Of a stretch of 64,000 bases of DNA, positions 15,477-24,867 are shown one piece after another. The stretch lies in the NCBI RefSeq assembly GCF_900129665.1, contig NZ_FQWL01000009.1:23501-87500 (forward strand). The letters run 5' to 3'. The position numbers were made by a program, and so were the translations under genes. The stretch's first letter is position 1. Each line of letters opens with the position of its first letter. This stretch comes from Flagellimonas flava (GTDB lineage: Bacteria; Bacteroidota; Bacteroidia; Flavobacteriales; Flavobacteriaceae). Under the pieces are notes generated by a model. It had not been told where the DNA came from and did not search any database. It saw only the letters and a program-made list of their open reading frames with translations.

Positions 15477-16931
15477 TTAATCCGCCTCCTTGACGACCAG
15501 TGTGGAATCTTGCAACCGTAGCTTTAACCAAGCTGTCATTTTTTTGGATTCAGTCTCTTTTTGATTTTGCCGAACCCCCTCTTTCCATTTCACCTCGAAA
15601 ACAGGAATGGTATCGAGTTTTTTAAAATCGGTCTGCATCTGGTACGAAAAGCCCAAGGCCTCAATACTTGAATAGTTTGCTTTGGCTTCAGCACTAATAT
15701 TTTGAAATGGTATCTGTTTTCCCACATTTTTGGTCAAGGTAGCTACTTCTTCCTCTAAAAGTCTAATTTGCTCATCTTTGGTTAAGAGTTCGGCCTTATT
15801 TTTCTCGTACAGCTCGCTGACATAATTGAATTTTTCTTGGGAATCGTCCTTTCCTCCTTGCAGAATTCTAAACTCAGCATCTTTAAGGCGGGAGTACTCG
15901 CTTTTTTGCACCCGCCATGTACTGATGATATTTTCAGGAATCAACTCATCACCCATGCAGACCAGCTCTATCAACGGGGATTTCCCTTCAGCGTATTCAA
16001 TTTTGGTTAAATTGTCCACATATCGACCTGCAGCATTGAATTGATAAACCTCGATAGTTTCTTTTAGAAATTCCTGGGCCTGTTTCTTAAAAAGCGATTC
16101 CTGAAATACTTGGTAAAAGGTGAAACCGGCAGGAATCATTACGGCAATGCCCGTAAGTGATGCAGCTCTGGCGATCAACCGTCTGCGTTGAGAGTTCGCG
16201 TAGCGTACCATTGGGAAACGCAAAAACTTGATGACCAGAAAAGTGGCCAGTCCAATAAAAATTGTGTTTATAATAAACAAGTACATAGCTCCCGCGGCAT
16301 ACCACGGCTTGCCGATAGCAAGTCCAAATCCAACAGTGCACAATGGAGGCATCAAAGCTGTCGCAATGGCCACACCGAAAATTACACTGGCAATGGTACC
16401 TTTCTTGGCCCGTGCAATAACCAAGGCAAGACCTCCAAAGAAGGCAATCAGGACATCTCGAATGTCAGGTTTGGTCCTCGCCAAAAGTTCAGAGGATTCG
16501 TCACGAAGTGGAAATAGATAAAAGAACAAAAAAGCAGTGATCACACTTAGGACCACCATTACCGTGAAATTCTTTACCGACCTGCGTAGGGTATCAATAT
16601 CATTGATGGCCAAAGAAAGTCCCATCCCAAGAATTGGACCCATCAGTGGCGAGATCAACATCGCACCAATCACAACAGCTGTCGAGTTGGCGTTCAGTCC
16701 AACGGATGCAATAAAAATGGAGGAAATCAAAATCCATGAGGTATGCCCCTTAAATGGGATATCCGCAATGATGGATTCTTTGGTGGCTGCTGCGTCCGTG
16801 TTGGTTCGGATTTCCAACAATTCGGACAAGAACTTTTTCACACTCCCTAAAAGACCTTTAAAATCCTTTTTTACCTCGTCTCCGCTATCGGGTGTTGGGT
16901 TATCCCCATTTGTAAACAAATGCTCGCTCAT
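15477..16931 (-). CDS. DUF389 multipass membrane protein
   Basis: A 484-residue protein. The N-terminal half has the DUF389 core: GHTSWILISSIFIASVGLN, then VIGAMLISPLMGPILGMGLS, followed by further membrane segments to about residue 290. The C-terminal half (about 290-484) is soluble and mostly alpha/coiled, with a heptad-like stretch near 365-395. The function of the family is not established; some members are described as putative transporters. It lies 3 bases after manC on the same strand and converges with mlaF. I infer an envelope role from context only. Confidence 0.88.
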   Translation of the reverse strand: MSEHLFTNGDNPTPDSGDEVKKDFKGLLGSVKKFLSELLEIRTNTDAAATKESIIADIPFKGHTSWILISSIFIASVGLNANSTAVVIGAMLISPLMGPILGMGLSLAINDIDTLRRSVKNFTVMVVLSVITAFLFFYLFPLRDESSELLARTKPDIRDVLIAFFGGLALVIARAKKGTIASVIFGVAIATALMPPLCTVGFGLAIGKPWYAAGAMYLFIINTIFIGLATFLVIKFLRFPMVRYANSQRRRLIARAASLTGIAVMIPAGFTFYQVFQESLFKKQAQEFLKETIEVYQFNAAGRYVDNLTKIEYAEGKSPLIELVCMGDELIPENIISTWRVQKSEYSRLKDAEFRILQGGKDDSQEKFNYVSELYEKNKAELLTKDEQIRLLEEEVATLTKNVGKQIPFQNISAEAKANYSSIEALGFSYQMQTDFKKLDTIPVFEVKWKEGVRQNQKETESKKMTAWLKLRLQDSTLVVKEAD

Positions 16932-16934
16932 GTA

Positions 16935-18014
16935 TTAGGCATACTGGTCTCCAAATTTCTCTTTGACCTCGTTCAATACTTTTTTAATATCCTGCTGCTT
17001 GGATTTTGGATAAATCAGCAACACTTCTTCCTTGTCCACTATAATATAGTTCTCCAAACCATCAACAACGATAATTTTCCCCTTGGGCAACCTAATCATG
17101 TTACCATGCGCATCGTGTAAAAGGGTTTTACCGTTTACCACCGCATTTTCCTCAGCATCCTTGTCCAATTTTTCATACAATGCCCCCCAAGTACCCAAAT
17201 CGTTCCAATCAAAAGTGGCCGGAAGTGTAAATATGGATTTGGATTTCTCCAAGATAGCATAATCAATGGAAATGTTGTCTGCTTTGGGGTAGTTTTCGTT
17301 GATAAAAGCCTGTTCCTCCAAAGTATTATAGCAAGAAAAACCTTTCTGGAACAAAGCAAATTGTTCAGGCTGATAAGCCCTAAATGCATTTACAATGGTC
17401 TCCACACTCCATATAAATATTCCTGCATTCCACAAAAAATTGCCCTGGGCCAAAAACTCTTTTGCCGTTTCATAATTCGGTTTCTCCCTAAATTGGGACA
17501 CCTTTTTTAGGTTTTTTCCACTTCCTTTTTCAAATTCAATGTAACCAAAACCAGTATTTGGGTAAGTGGGCTTAATTCCTAGGGTACAGAGCACCTGCTC
17601 CTCTTCACATTTGTCAAAGCAAGCCTTCACATTATCCTCGAAAGCTTGTTCATCTTCAATCCAATGATCACTTGGTGCCACGATCATAACCGCATTGGGG
17701 TTCATTTTTTGGATTTTTAGGGAGGCGTACAAAATGCATGGAGCCGTGTTTCGCATGGCAGGCTCCAAAACCACCTGTTTTTGGGTAACATCGGGCAACT
17801 GCTCCAGCACCAAATCGTTGTAGCGTTCATTGGTCAAAATCAAAATATTCTCGGTGGGAACAAACCGATTCAGTCGATCAAAAGTTTTTTGGATAAGCGT
17901 TTTCCCAGCTCCCAGCATATCATGGAATTGTTTTGGGTAAGCCGAAGTGCTCACAGGCCAAAAACGGGACCCTACCCCTCCTGCCATCAAAATGGCGTAA
18001 TAATTTTTGTTCAT
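16935..18014 (-). CDS. manC: Mannose-1-phosphate guanylyltransferase
   Basis: Makes GDP-mannose from mannose 1-phosphate and GTP for glycan assembly. The 359-residue protein has the pyrophosphorylase signature LMAGGVGSRFWPVSTSAYPK (residues 9-28), the APSDHWIEDEQAF segment near 114 and FDWNDLGTWGALYEKL near 270. It has only the nucleotidyltransferase domain; the isomerase domain of bifunctional ManC/AlgA proteins is absent. The DUF389 gene follows 3 bases later and the SprT-like gene is 21 bases upstream on the same strand, so all three may share a transcript. Confidence 0.94.
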   Translation of the reverse strand: MNKNYYAILMAGGVGSRFWPVSTSAYPKQFHDMLGAGKTLIQKTFDRLNRFVPTENILILTNERYNDLVLEQLPDVTQKQVVLEPAMRNTAPCILYASLKIQKMNPNAVMIVAPSDHWIEDEQAFEDNVKACFDKCEEEQVLCTLGIKPTYPNTGFGYIEFEKGSGKNLKKVSQFREKPNYETAKEFLAQGNFLWNAGIFIWSVETIVNAFRAYQPEQFALFQKGFSCYNTLEEQAFINENYPKADNISIDYAILEKSKSIFTLPATFDWNDLGTWGALYEKLDKDAEENAVVNGKTLLHDAHGNMIRLPKGKIIVVDGLENYIIVDKEEVLLIYPKSKQQDIKKVLNEVKEKFGDQYA

Positions 18015-18035
18015 GCTGAATCGCTATTTATAAGT

Positions 18036-18662
18036 TTAAAATGGTGGTTCCAAATCTGAGGCTTGATGTACCAATTCCACCTCGGCATTGGGTTGGAACA
18101 AATATAATCTTCCTGTAGCCAATTCCGTACATTCATAACGCTTTACCTTTTTATTCCCTTTCCGGAACAACCTGCCATTGTATAATCTAAATGTGCTCCC
18201 CATAGGAATTTCATAAACATAACTTTTATTTCGTTCTTCTGGGTCATAAGTCTTTAGGGCAATGGATAAACGCGCATCCGTGCTGCTACTGGCCTTGGGA
18301 TTTTTAAAATGATGGGCGATTATGGGTAACAATTGCGATGGGAATATCTCAGGCCTTATAAAGGGTATCATGAGATGCTGAAAAGTTCGTTTCCATTCCT
18401 GTCCATGCGGCTTGATACGTCTTCCAAACTTCTCGAAGGCCACCAAATGTGCAATTTCATGAATCAAGGTAATTAAGAACCTGTATTTATTCAGCGAAGC
18501 ATTTACGGTGATTTGGTGCATACCGCCTGGCAATCTCCTGTAGTCGCCATGACGGGTTACCCGGTGATTTACAATCTTTAGATGTACCTCAAACTTTTTG
18601 ATGAGATCTAAGCATGGAACAACAGCCCGTTCCGGAAGGTATTTCTGTAAAGCAGCTTCCAC
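18036..18662 (-). CDS. SprT-like zinc metalloprotease domain protein
   Basis: A 208-residue protein with the zinc site IHEIAHLVAFEKFG (histidines 68 and 72) and a likely third ligand, histidine 86 in IKPHGQEW. A C-terminal beta-rich part follows. Members of the SprT/Spartan fold are linked to DNA-protein crosslink repair, but bacterial SprT-like proteins are poorly characterised. The start is a GTG; no closer ATG fits. A TAGTTTTG box lies only 5 bases before it. Located upstream of manC on the same strand. Confidence 0.88.
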   Translation of the reverse strand: MEAALQKYLPERAVVPCLDLIKKFEVHLKIVNHRVTRHGDYRRLPGGMHQITVNASLNKYRFLITLIHEIAHLVAFEKFGRRIKPHGQEWKRTFQHLMIPFIRPEIFPSQLLPIIAHHFKNPKASSSTDARLSIALKTYDPEERNKSYVYEIPMGSTFRLYNGRLFRKGNKKVKRYECTELATGRLYLFQPNAEVELVHQASDLEPPF

Positions 18663-18667
18663 TGCAA

Positions 18668-18675
18668 CAAAACTA
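18668..18675 (-). promoter_or_regulatory. -7 box abutting the SprT-like start
   Basis: TAGTTTTG on the minus strand matches TAnnTTTG and lies 5 bases before the GTG start, which would give a leaderless or nearly leaderless message. Confidence 0.4.
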
Positions 18676-18813
18676 AGGGTTTATTGCCTAGTGTAAAAGC
18701 CATCAAAAATTACTATCTTCAACAAGAACATTAGTCCAACCACCACACTATTGTCTTGTCCTCTACCGGATGAGCAGTTCCTCCTCTTATTGTGGCTTCA
18801 AAAAACACTTCCA

Positions 18814-19698
18814 ATGAGAACAGTTGTTTCCGTGGCCCTAGGTCTTTTTTTAGGCAGCCTGCCACCCTTGTATTCCCAAGTCATAGATGTACACATGCAT
18901 AGTTATACCGCTAAAGATTATTGGGGTGGGCGCGCCCATCCGACAGGAATCGCATCACCAACCACCGCCGAAGAACACCTTTTAGCAACCATAGCGGAAA
19001 TGGACAAAAACAAGGTGGAGTATGCCGTGGTCAGTGGCACAGTGAAAAGCGTTTCGGATTACGTGGCGGCTGATTCCCGATTTATACCGGGGTATTTGGA
19101 TGATGACGATTTGATTCCACTGGATGAATTTGAACAACATATCAAGGAGGGAAAAATCAAAGTCTTTGGTGAAATCACGGCAGTTTATGGAGGCACCACT
19201 TTGAACGATCCCAAATATGCACCTTATTTGGCACTTTGTGAGACCTATGATATTCCCGTTGCCTATCACACCGGTGGTGGGCCACCAATGACGCCATATC
19301 GTTGTTGTCCCAACTTCAGAATTTCCTTTGGAGATCCATTTTTAATAGAGGATGTTTTGGTAAAGTATCCAAAACTTAGGCTCTATCTTATGCACGGCGG
19401 AGAAGTTTTCTTTGAACATGCAGTTCGGATGATGAGTTTGTACCAACATCTATATGTTGATATTGGTGTCCTGCTTTGGGTAGACCCCATAGTAAAAGAT
19501 TACGCGATACGACTTTTAAAACTGGCCAAGGAAGCCAATGTCCTCGATCGGGTCATGTTTGGGTCCGATCAAATGGTATGGCCTGGAAGTATTTCTGCCT
19601 CCATCGATTTCCTCAACCAACAGGATTATCTTACCGAAACAGAAAAGGAGCTCATTCTATATGGGAATGCAAAGCGGTTTTTAAAAATTGAAGACTAA
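18814..19698 (+). CDS. Exported amidohydrolase-family protein
   Basis: Metal-dependent hydrolase of the amidohydrolase-2/TIM-barrel type, 294 residues. A signal peptide (MRTVVSVALGLFLGSLPPLYS) precedes the metal motif VIDVHMHSY, and later ligand regions are PVAYHTGG, LYLMHGGEVFF and the aspartate in MFGSDQMVWPG. The start at 18814 opens the signal peptide; a TTG 63 bases upstream is less likely. No operon partner is evident: the SprT-like gene is divergent and the DoxX gene follows after a 103-base gap. The substrate is unknown; export suggests a periplasmic or secreted role. Confidence 0.85.
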   Translation: MRTVVSVALGLFLGSLPPLYSQVIDVHMHSYTAKDYWGGRAHPTGIASPTTAEEHLLATIAEMDKNKVEYAVVSGTVKSVSDYVAADSRFIPGYLDDDDLIPLDEFEQHIKEGKIKVFGEITAVYGGTTLNDPKYAPYLALCETYDIPVAYHTGGGPPMTPYRCCPNFRISFGDPFLIEDVLVKYPKLRLYLMHGGEVFFEHAVRMMSLYQHLYVDIGVLLWVDPIVKDYAIRLLKLAKEANVLDRVMFGSDQMVWPGSISASIDFLNQQDYLTETEKELILYGNAKRFLKIED

Positions 19699-19801
19699 GA
19701 TACAATCAGCCTCCGAAATTCAATTATTGAACCGACTGGGAGGCCCAGAGGTGTCACGATAGGTGTAACAAATTGGTAATTGTAGTATCCTTTGCATAAA
19801 C

Positions 19802-20308
19802 ATGATAGTTATGAAACCAACCTTAAGACGCATTATCACCCCTTATCCATTTGACAACTTGGTTATTAATTTGGGTATCGCTGTTCCAAGAGTTTGGGGG
19901 GGTCTAAGTCTATGTTTGGAGTTCGGTTCATCAAAATTTGGCATGCCTTGGTCCATCACAGAAGAAATGGGACTTTTTCAGGTAGTCCAATGGTTCCCGG
20001 AAGATGTCTCACAGTTTGGCATTCCTTTTAGCTTGGCACCTAACCTTTTTGCTTGGCTGGGTGCTGCCAGCGAAGCTATAGGGGGGCTTTTTCTTGCCCT
20101 AGGACTAGGCACACGTATCAGCGCGTTCCTTATTGCCATGACCATGTTAGCAGCCATCTTTTTACAAAAATGGCCTGAAGCCATGGAGTTTGGCAGTAGT
20201 TGGCCTTTTTTACCTGCAGCCGGTTTTCTCTGGATTGCTGTTTATTCCTTGATTTTTGGTTCTGGAAAATTCGGATTGGACCATCTATTGGCCAAAAGGT
20301 GGGAATAA
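19802..20308 (+). CDS. DoxX family membrane protein
   Basis: A 168-residue protein with four hydrophobic segments and the DoxX pattern: a first helix with LGIAVPRVWGGLSLCLEFG, then LFAWLGAASEAIGGLFLALG near residue 82 and a TRISAFLIAMTMLAAIFL helix. DoxX proteins are inner-membrane proteins linked to redox or terminal-oxidase functions in some species, but most are uncharacterised. A second ATG three codons later is an equally good start. The SDR gene converges 7 bases beyond its stop. Confidence 0.85.
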   Translation: MIVMKPTLRRIITPYPFDNLVINLGIAVPRVWGGLSLCLEFGSSKFGMPWSITEEMGLFQVVQWFPEDVSQFGIPFSLAPNLFAWLGAASEAIGGLFLALGLGTRISAFLIAMTMLAAIFLQKWPEAMEFGSSWPFLPAAGFLWIAVYSLIFGSGKFGLDHLLAKRWE

Positions 20309-20315
20309 TACTGTA

Positions 20316-20993
20316 TTATGGAGTACTGTTACTTACCTGCAGAAGTTTACCATTATAAAATTGATGCCCTTTGAGTGCAAAATCTTTGATATAGGCAGCC
20401 ATTTCCATCGCTGTCACGGGAGCTTTATATCCTGGAAAGGCTTCTTCCAACATTTCGGTCTGCACCGCTCCCAACGCCATTACATTGAAACTTGGACCAG
20501 TTTCCTTAAACTCTTCGGCCCATAGCTCCGTTAACGTAATTACAGCACCTTTACTAGAGCTATAAGCGGACAATCCCGGGAATTTCAAACTCCCCTGTAC
20601 TCCCCCCATCGAGCTGATGGTAAGCACGTGAGCCTGTTTTCCCATTTTGGGAAGTACCGTCTTGGTCAGTTGAGCAACACCAAATACATTGACTTTGTAA
20701 ACCGCTTCGAATTCCTCGGAAGAAATCTCCATAAAGGGCTTGTTCAATAAACTTCCCGCATTGTTGATCAGCACATCCACACCATCCCATTGATCTAAGA
20801 AAGCAGTAACCTTTTTATATTCTGAAGGATTGGCAAGGTCAAAAGGCAGGCTGTGAACATTGGGCATATCCAAATCGGTGCAAGGCGCATGGTTCCTTGA
20901 AAGTGCCAAGACCTGATGTCCTTCATGGGCGAACTGTTTTACCAGTTCAAAACCAATACCTCTGCTGGTTCCTGTAATAACAATGTTTGGCAT
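20316..20993 (-). CDS. Short-chain dehydrogenase/reductase
   Basis: NAD(P)-dependent oxidoreductase of 225 residues. Seen: cofactor motif TGTSRGIGFELVKQF at residues 7-21, NNAG near residue 78, the catalytic serine region ISSMGG, and YSSSKGAV with the Y-x3-K pair. Short for a classical SDR (about 250) but complete. Substrate specificity cannot be read. It is preceded on the same strand by the M28 peptidase gene ending 38 bases upstream... the two could share a transcript, though no functional link is apparent. Confidence 0.9.
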   Translation of the reverse strand: MPNIVITGTSRGIGFELVKQFAHEGHQVLALSRNHAPCTDLDMPNVHSLPFDLANPSEYKKVTAFLDQWDGVDVLINNAGSLLNKPFMEISSEEFEAVYKVNVFGVAQLTKTVLPKMGKQAHVLTISSMGGVQGSLKFPGLSAYSSSKGAVITLTELWAEEFKETGPSFNVMALGAVQTEMLEEAFPGYKAPVTAMEMAAYIKDFALKGHQFYNGKLLQVSNSTP

Positions 20994-21031
20994 ACAAGGT
21001 CCTTTTTGGGCTGTTTGAAGCGAAATTTTGA

Positions 21032-22063
21032 TTAATTCAGTTTGATTTCTTGGAATGGAGCATTGGCAATACCCTCAACAACTGGAAGCATTTTGTTTAC
21101 CAAAGTGGCCATATGTTCGAAATCCATTAGCTCTACCTCATCCCCTACTTTGTGATAGTGGTCAAAATTGGTAAAGTCAAATGTGCAATAAGTGTGCGCA
21201 GGAATCCCAAATTCCTTGAAAAAAGGATAATTGTCAGATCGTTGAAAAAGACCATATTTAGCTGCAGTTGGTAAGTATCCAACTAGGTTTTCTTCGATAT
21301 ATTCGTTGCTCACTTCAGCCAAATTGGACTTCTTAAAGCCAGTGATATACACCACATAGTCCTTTACCTTTAGGGGCACTCCCGTCATTTCAAAGTTAAG
21401 CATGGTGTAGAGGTTTACATTTTGCTCCTTCATTTTTTTGGCAAGGTGTTCCGAGCCCAACAAACCCTTCTCTTCAGCACTGAACAGAGCAAAAATCAAG
21501 CTCCTTTTGTTGGTTTTTTCGGTCCCAAAATAACGGGCCAACTCCATTACAGTTGTAGTTCCTGATGCGTTATCGTTGGCTCCATTGGCAATGTAATCCC
21601 CATTTTCCGGAGCAATGGTTCCTATATGATCGTAATGGGCACCGATGAGGATGTACTCTTTCTTGAGTTCAGGGTCATTCCCTTCCACAACACCAACAAT
21701 ATTATATGAGGTTTTTCCATAGTTGGACAAGGTATCCCGATAGGATTCAAAGTATGGCTTCACTTGGTATGAAGCCAAATAAGTTTCGATGTATTTAGCA
21801 GCCATTTCAATGCCTTCACTTCCCGAGTCCCTTCCTTTTAGATCATCCGATGCCAGATAGTTCATGAGGTCTCCAATTCTTTCCTTATTTGTAAAACTAT
21901 CGTCAGACGACTCCTTGATTCCAGCTTGTTCCACAACGCTGGCCTTAAGTCCATCTGGACCACTAGGGGTTTGCTGAGCACCTGCAGAATAGGTGTCAAT
22001 CTTTTGGGTGGAGCTGCAACTTACAGCGATTAACAGACTAAAGAAAAGAGCTAAATTTTTCAT
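21032..22063 (-). CDS. M28 family peptidase, lipoprotein
   Basis: Zinc aminopeptidase-type enzyme of 343 residues anchored as a lipoprotein: MKNLALFFSLLIAVSC has a lipobox with cysteine 16. Two-metal ligands are visible in GAHYDHIG, ANDNASGT, SAEEKGLLGSEH, FEMTG and a late histidine in FDHYHKVGDE. The upstream extension of the frame (to 22096) lacks a better start. It probably trims peptides at the cell envelope. It is separated from pdhC by a terminator and faces the same way. Confidence 0.92.
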   Translation of the reverse strand: MKNLALFFSLLIAVSCSSTQKIDTYSAGAQQTPSGPDGLKASVVEQAGIKESSDDSFTNKERIGDLMNYLASDDLKGRDSGSEGIEMAAKYIETYLASYQVKPYFESYRDTLSNYGKTSYNIVGVVEGNDPELKKEYILIGAHYDHIGTIAPENGDYIANGANDNASGTTTVMELARYFGTEKTNKRSLIFALFSAEEKGLLGSEHLAKKMKEQNVNLYTMLNFEMTGVPLKVKDYVVYITGFKKSNLAEVSNEYIEENLVGYLPTAAKYGLFQRSDNYPFFKEFGIPAHTYCTFDFTNFDHYHKVGDEVELMDFEHMATLVNKMLPVVEGIANAPFQEIKLN

Positions 22064-22084
22064 CTTAATGAATTTGTTTAAAGA

Positions 22085-22110
22085 TAAAAAAAGCATCCTA
22101 AAAGGATGCT
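22085..22110 (-). terminator. Rho-independent terminator after pdhC
   Basis: AGCATCC (22092-22098) pairs with GGATGCT (22104-22110) around a five-base loop; on the minus strand the stem is followed by a T run. It ends the pdhA-pdhC transcript. Confidence 0.85.
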
Positions 22111-22157
22111 TTCATCTAATTTTGTTTGGTCAAATCTTGACCATATCAAACGTATTC

Positions 22158-23783
22158 CTAGGCCAACATGGTCACAGGATTTTCCAAATATGCCCTTAAA
22201 GTCTGCAAGAATTGCGCTCCTACAGCACCGTCCACGGTTCTATGATCACAGGCTAGGGTCACTTTCATGGTACTTCCCACAACAATTTCTCCATTTTTAA
22301 CCACGGGTTTTTCCACAATGGCACCTACCGATAAGATTGCCGAGTTGGGTTTGTTGATAATTGAGGTAAATTCCAAAATTCCGAACATCCCCAAGTTGGA
22401 AACGGTAAAGGTGCTTCCTTCCATCTCATCTGGTTTTATCTTTTTAGACCTTGCTCTGCCCGCCAAATCCTTCACAGATGCGCCCAATTGGGTCAAGCTC
22501 AATTGATCTGCAAATTTTATGACAGGAACGACCAGACCTTCATCAACGGCTACAGCAACGCCCATATGAATGTGGTGTTTATAAATGGTAGCATCATCGG
22601 TCCAAGTAGTGTTCACTTGCGGATGCTTTTTAAGGGCCATGGCACAAGCTTTTAGTACCATATCGTTAAACGACACCTTGGTATCTGGCAAATTATTGAT
22701 CTGCGCCCTTGATGCTTTGGCGTTATCCATATCCACCTCTATGGTCAAATAGAAATGCGGAGCACTAAATTTGGACGCTCCAAGATGCTTGGTAATCGCT
22801 TTTCGCATAGAAGAGTTCTTGACCTCTTCAAAACTTTCTTCCCCAACGGGTACCGCAATTGGCACTACCGGAGCGGATACCACAGCAGTTTCCGTTTTTC
22901 CTGCAGTTGAAGCGGGAATAGTAGCCTGTGAAGGTTGGAAATTCTCTACGTCACGCTTTACAATACGACCATGATCACCGGAACCAGTTACATCGGCCAG
23001 ATTAATTCCTTTATCATCGGCAATTTTCTTGGCTAACGGAGAAGCCAAAATACGTCCGTTTTGGGAAGGGGCAGCTTGTGTTGGAGCCACCGGAGCAGCT
23101 GTAGCTTCCGCTTTGGGAGCGGGAGCACTTTCAGCAACCGGCACACTTGCCGGAGCGTTTAATACCGCACTTACATCCGTGCCTTCTGGACCAATAACCG
23201 CCAAAACTTCATCAACAGGTGCAGATTCTCCCTCTTGAATACCAATGTGTAGTAATGTTCCAGAGTAGAAAGATTCGAATTCCATGGTAGCTTTGTCCGT
23301 TTCAATCTCGGCCAAAATATCACCTTCTTCAACCGAATCGCCTACCTTTTTTAACCAAGAGGCTACGGTACCCTCTTCCATGGTATCGCTCAACCTTGGC
23401 ATTTTAATGATCTCAACGCCTTCAGGAACGACCGCAGCACTTGGAGCAGCAACTGCAGCAGCTGGTGCACTTTCAGCAACTGGAGCTGGAGCTTCTTCAG
23501 CTGGAGCCGAGGCACCTCCGGTCAATAAACCGGAAATATCCTCACCTTCCTGACCAATTATGGCCAAAAGTGAGTCTACCGGTGCTCCATCGCCTTCCGC
23601 AATTCCAATATGCAATAAGGTGCCTTCGTGAAAGGATTCAAACTCCATAGTAGCCTTATCCGTTTCAATTTCGGCCAAGATATCTCCTTCTTCTACCTTA
23701 TCCCCAACTTGCTTGAGCCATTTTGCCACGGTTCCTTCCTCCATGGTATCGCTCAATCGAGGCATGTTGATCACTTCTGCCAT
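22158..23783 (-). CDS. pdhC: Pyruvate dehydrogenase E2, dihydrolipoamide acetyltransferase
   Basis: Core of the pyruvate dehydrogenase complex: moves the acetyl group from lipoamide to CoA. The 541-residue protein has two lipoyl domains (about 1-78 and 125-202), each with the lipoylated lysine in ETDKATMEFES, joined by Ala/Pro-rich linkers; then the E1/E3-binding domain (ILASPLAKKIADDKG, near 255-292); then the catalytic domain ending with DHRTVDG, histidine 514. It follows pdhA with a 4-base gap. The E1 beta gene is not adjacent, which is common in Flavobacteria. Confidence 0.96.
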   Translation of the reverse strand: MAEVINMPRLSDTMEEGTVAKWLKQVGDKVEEGDILAEIETDKATMEFESFHEGTLLHIGIAEGDGAPVDSLLAIIGQEGEDISGLLTGGASAPAEEAPAPVAESAPAAAVAAPSAAVVPEGVEIIKMPRLSDTMEEGTVASWLKKVGDSVEEGDILAEIETDKATMEFESFYSGTLLHIGIQEGESAPVDEVLAVIGPEGTDVSAVLNAPASVPVAESAPAPKAEATAAPVAPTQAAPSQNGRILASPLAKKIADDKGINLADVTGSGDHGRIVKRDVENFQPSQATIPASTAGKTETAVVSAPVVPIAVPVGEESFEEVKNSSMRKAITKHLGASKFSAPHFYLTIEVDMDNAKASRAQINNLPDTKVSFNDMVLKACAMALKKHPQVNTTWTDDATIYKHHIHMGVAVAVDEGLVVPVIKFADQLSLTQLGASVKDLAGRARSKKIKPDEMEGSTFTVSNLGMFGILEFTSIINKPNSAILSVGAIVEKPVVKNGEIVVGSTMKVTLACDHRTVDGAVGAQFLQTLRAYLENPVTMLA

Positions 23784-23787
23784 CTAC

Positions 23788-24786
23788 TTATAGTTTATGT
23801 TGTAAAAATGGATAATCTTCTTGTTCGTAAACAGTATCGTACAACTGTTGTATTGGAGGAAAATCGGATTCCTCAGCAAACTTTTCGCATTCGGACACAA
23901 GATCCTTCACGCGCTTGTCCATCTCCTTGATTTCATCTTCCGAGGCATAACCTTTTTCCAAAAGCACATCCTTTACCTGAGTGATCGGGTCTATTTTCTT
24001 GTATTCCTCAACCTCCTCTTTGGTTCGGTAATGTTGCGCATCGGACATAGAATGCCCGCGATAACGGTACGTCTTCATCTCTAGAAAAGTTGGCCCTCCT
24101 CCAGATCTTGCGCGTTCCACAGCTTTGTCAACCTCCTTGGCTACGATAGCTGGGTCCATTCCATCTACAGGACCACAAGGCATTTCATATCCAAGACCCA
24201 ACTTCCAAATATCAGTAGTATGTGCTGTGCGGGCAACGGATGTACCCATCGCATAGCCATTATTTTCACATATAAATACTACAGGCAACTGCCAAAGCAT
24301 TGCCAAATTGAAAGCTTCATGAAGAGAACCTTGGCGAACCGCCCCATCTCCCATGTAGCAGAGCGTAACCGCATCTCGCTTGAAGTATTTATCGGCAAAC
24401 GCCAATCCAGCCCCCAAGGGAATCTGGCCACCAACAATGCCGTGGCCACCATAAAACCGATGTTCTTTGGAGAAAATATGCATTGATCCCCCCATCCCTT
24501 TAGAAGTTCCGGTTACCTTGCCAAAAAGCTCGGCCATCACCCTTTTAGGGTCCACTCCCATGCCGATAGGCTGGACGTGGTTACGGTAGGCGGTAATCAT
24601 ACGGTCTTTGGTTAAATCCATGGCATGCAGAGAACCTGCCAAAACCGCTTCCTGACCATTATATAAGTGCAGAAAACCCCTTACTTTTTGTTGAATGTAG
24701 ACGGCAGCCAATTTGTCCTCGAACTTTCTCCAGAACAACATATCCTCATACCACTTTAGGTAAACTTCTTTGGTGATTTTTTTCAT
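23788..24786 (-). CDS. pdhA: Pyruvate dehydrogenase E1 component, alpha subunit
   Basis: Thiamine diphosphate-dependent decarboxylase subunit of the pyruvate dehydrogenase complex. The 332-residue protein has the TPP motif YMGDGAVRQGSLHEAFNLA near residue 153, the FYGGHGIVGGQIPLGAG segment and the loop region RYRGHSMSDAQHYR near 252. ATG 24786 gives the usual MKKITKEVYLKWY; the 45 bases of open frame above overlap the promoter box. pdhC follows 4 bases downstream. The beta subunit must be encoded elsewhere. Confidence 0.95.
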   Translation of the reverse strand: MKKITKEVYLKWYEDMLFWRKFEDKLAAVYIQQKVRGFLHLYNGQEAVLAGSLHAMDLTKDRMITAYRNHVQPIGMGVDPKRVMAELFGKVTGTSKGMGGSMHIFSKEHRFYGGHGIVGGQIPLGAGLAFADKYFKRDAVTLCYMGDGAVRQGSLHEAFNLAMLWQLPVVFICENNGYAMGTSVARTAHTTDIWKLGLGYEMPCGPVDGMDPAIVAKEVDKAVERARSGGGPTFLEMKTYRYRGHSMSDAQHYRTKEEVEEYKKIDPITQVKDVLLEKGYASEDEIKEMDKRVKDLVSECEKFAEESDFPPIQQLYDTVYEQEDYPFLQHKL

Positions 24787-24828
24787 CAATGGTTGAATTA
24801 AAGAAAACTCCCCAATCTTGGAGAAGAG

Positions 24829-24836
24829 CAAAAATA
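24829..24836 (-). promoter_or_regulatory. Bacteroidota -7 box for pdhA-pdhC
   Basis: TATTTTTG on the minus strand matches TAnnTTTG and lies 42 bases before the pdhA ATG. It contains the upstream TTG that would extend the frame, supporting the chosen start. Confidence 0.5.
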
Positions 24837-24867
24837 CATATATATCTGTTCTGTAAAAAGAATTGGA

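Noticed and set aside
23029..23553. Ala/Ser-rich plus-strand frames opposite pdhC
   Set aside because: They are the complement of the Ala/Pro-rich linkers and lipoyl domains of pdhC.
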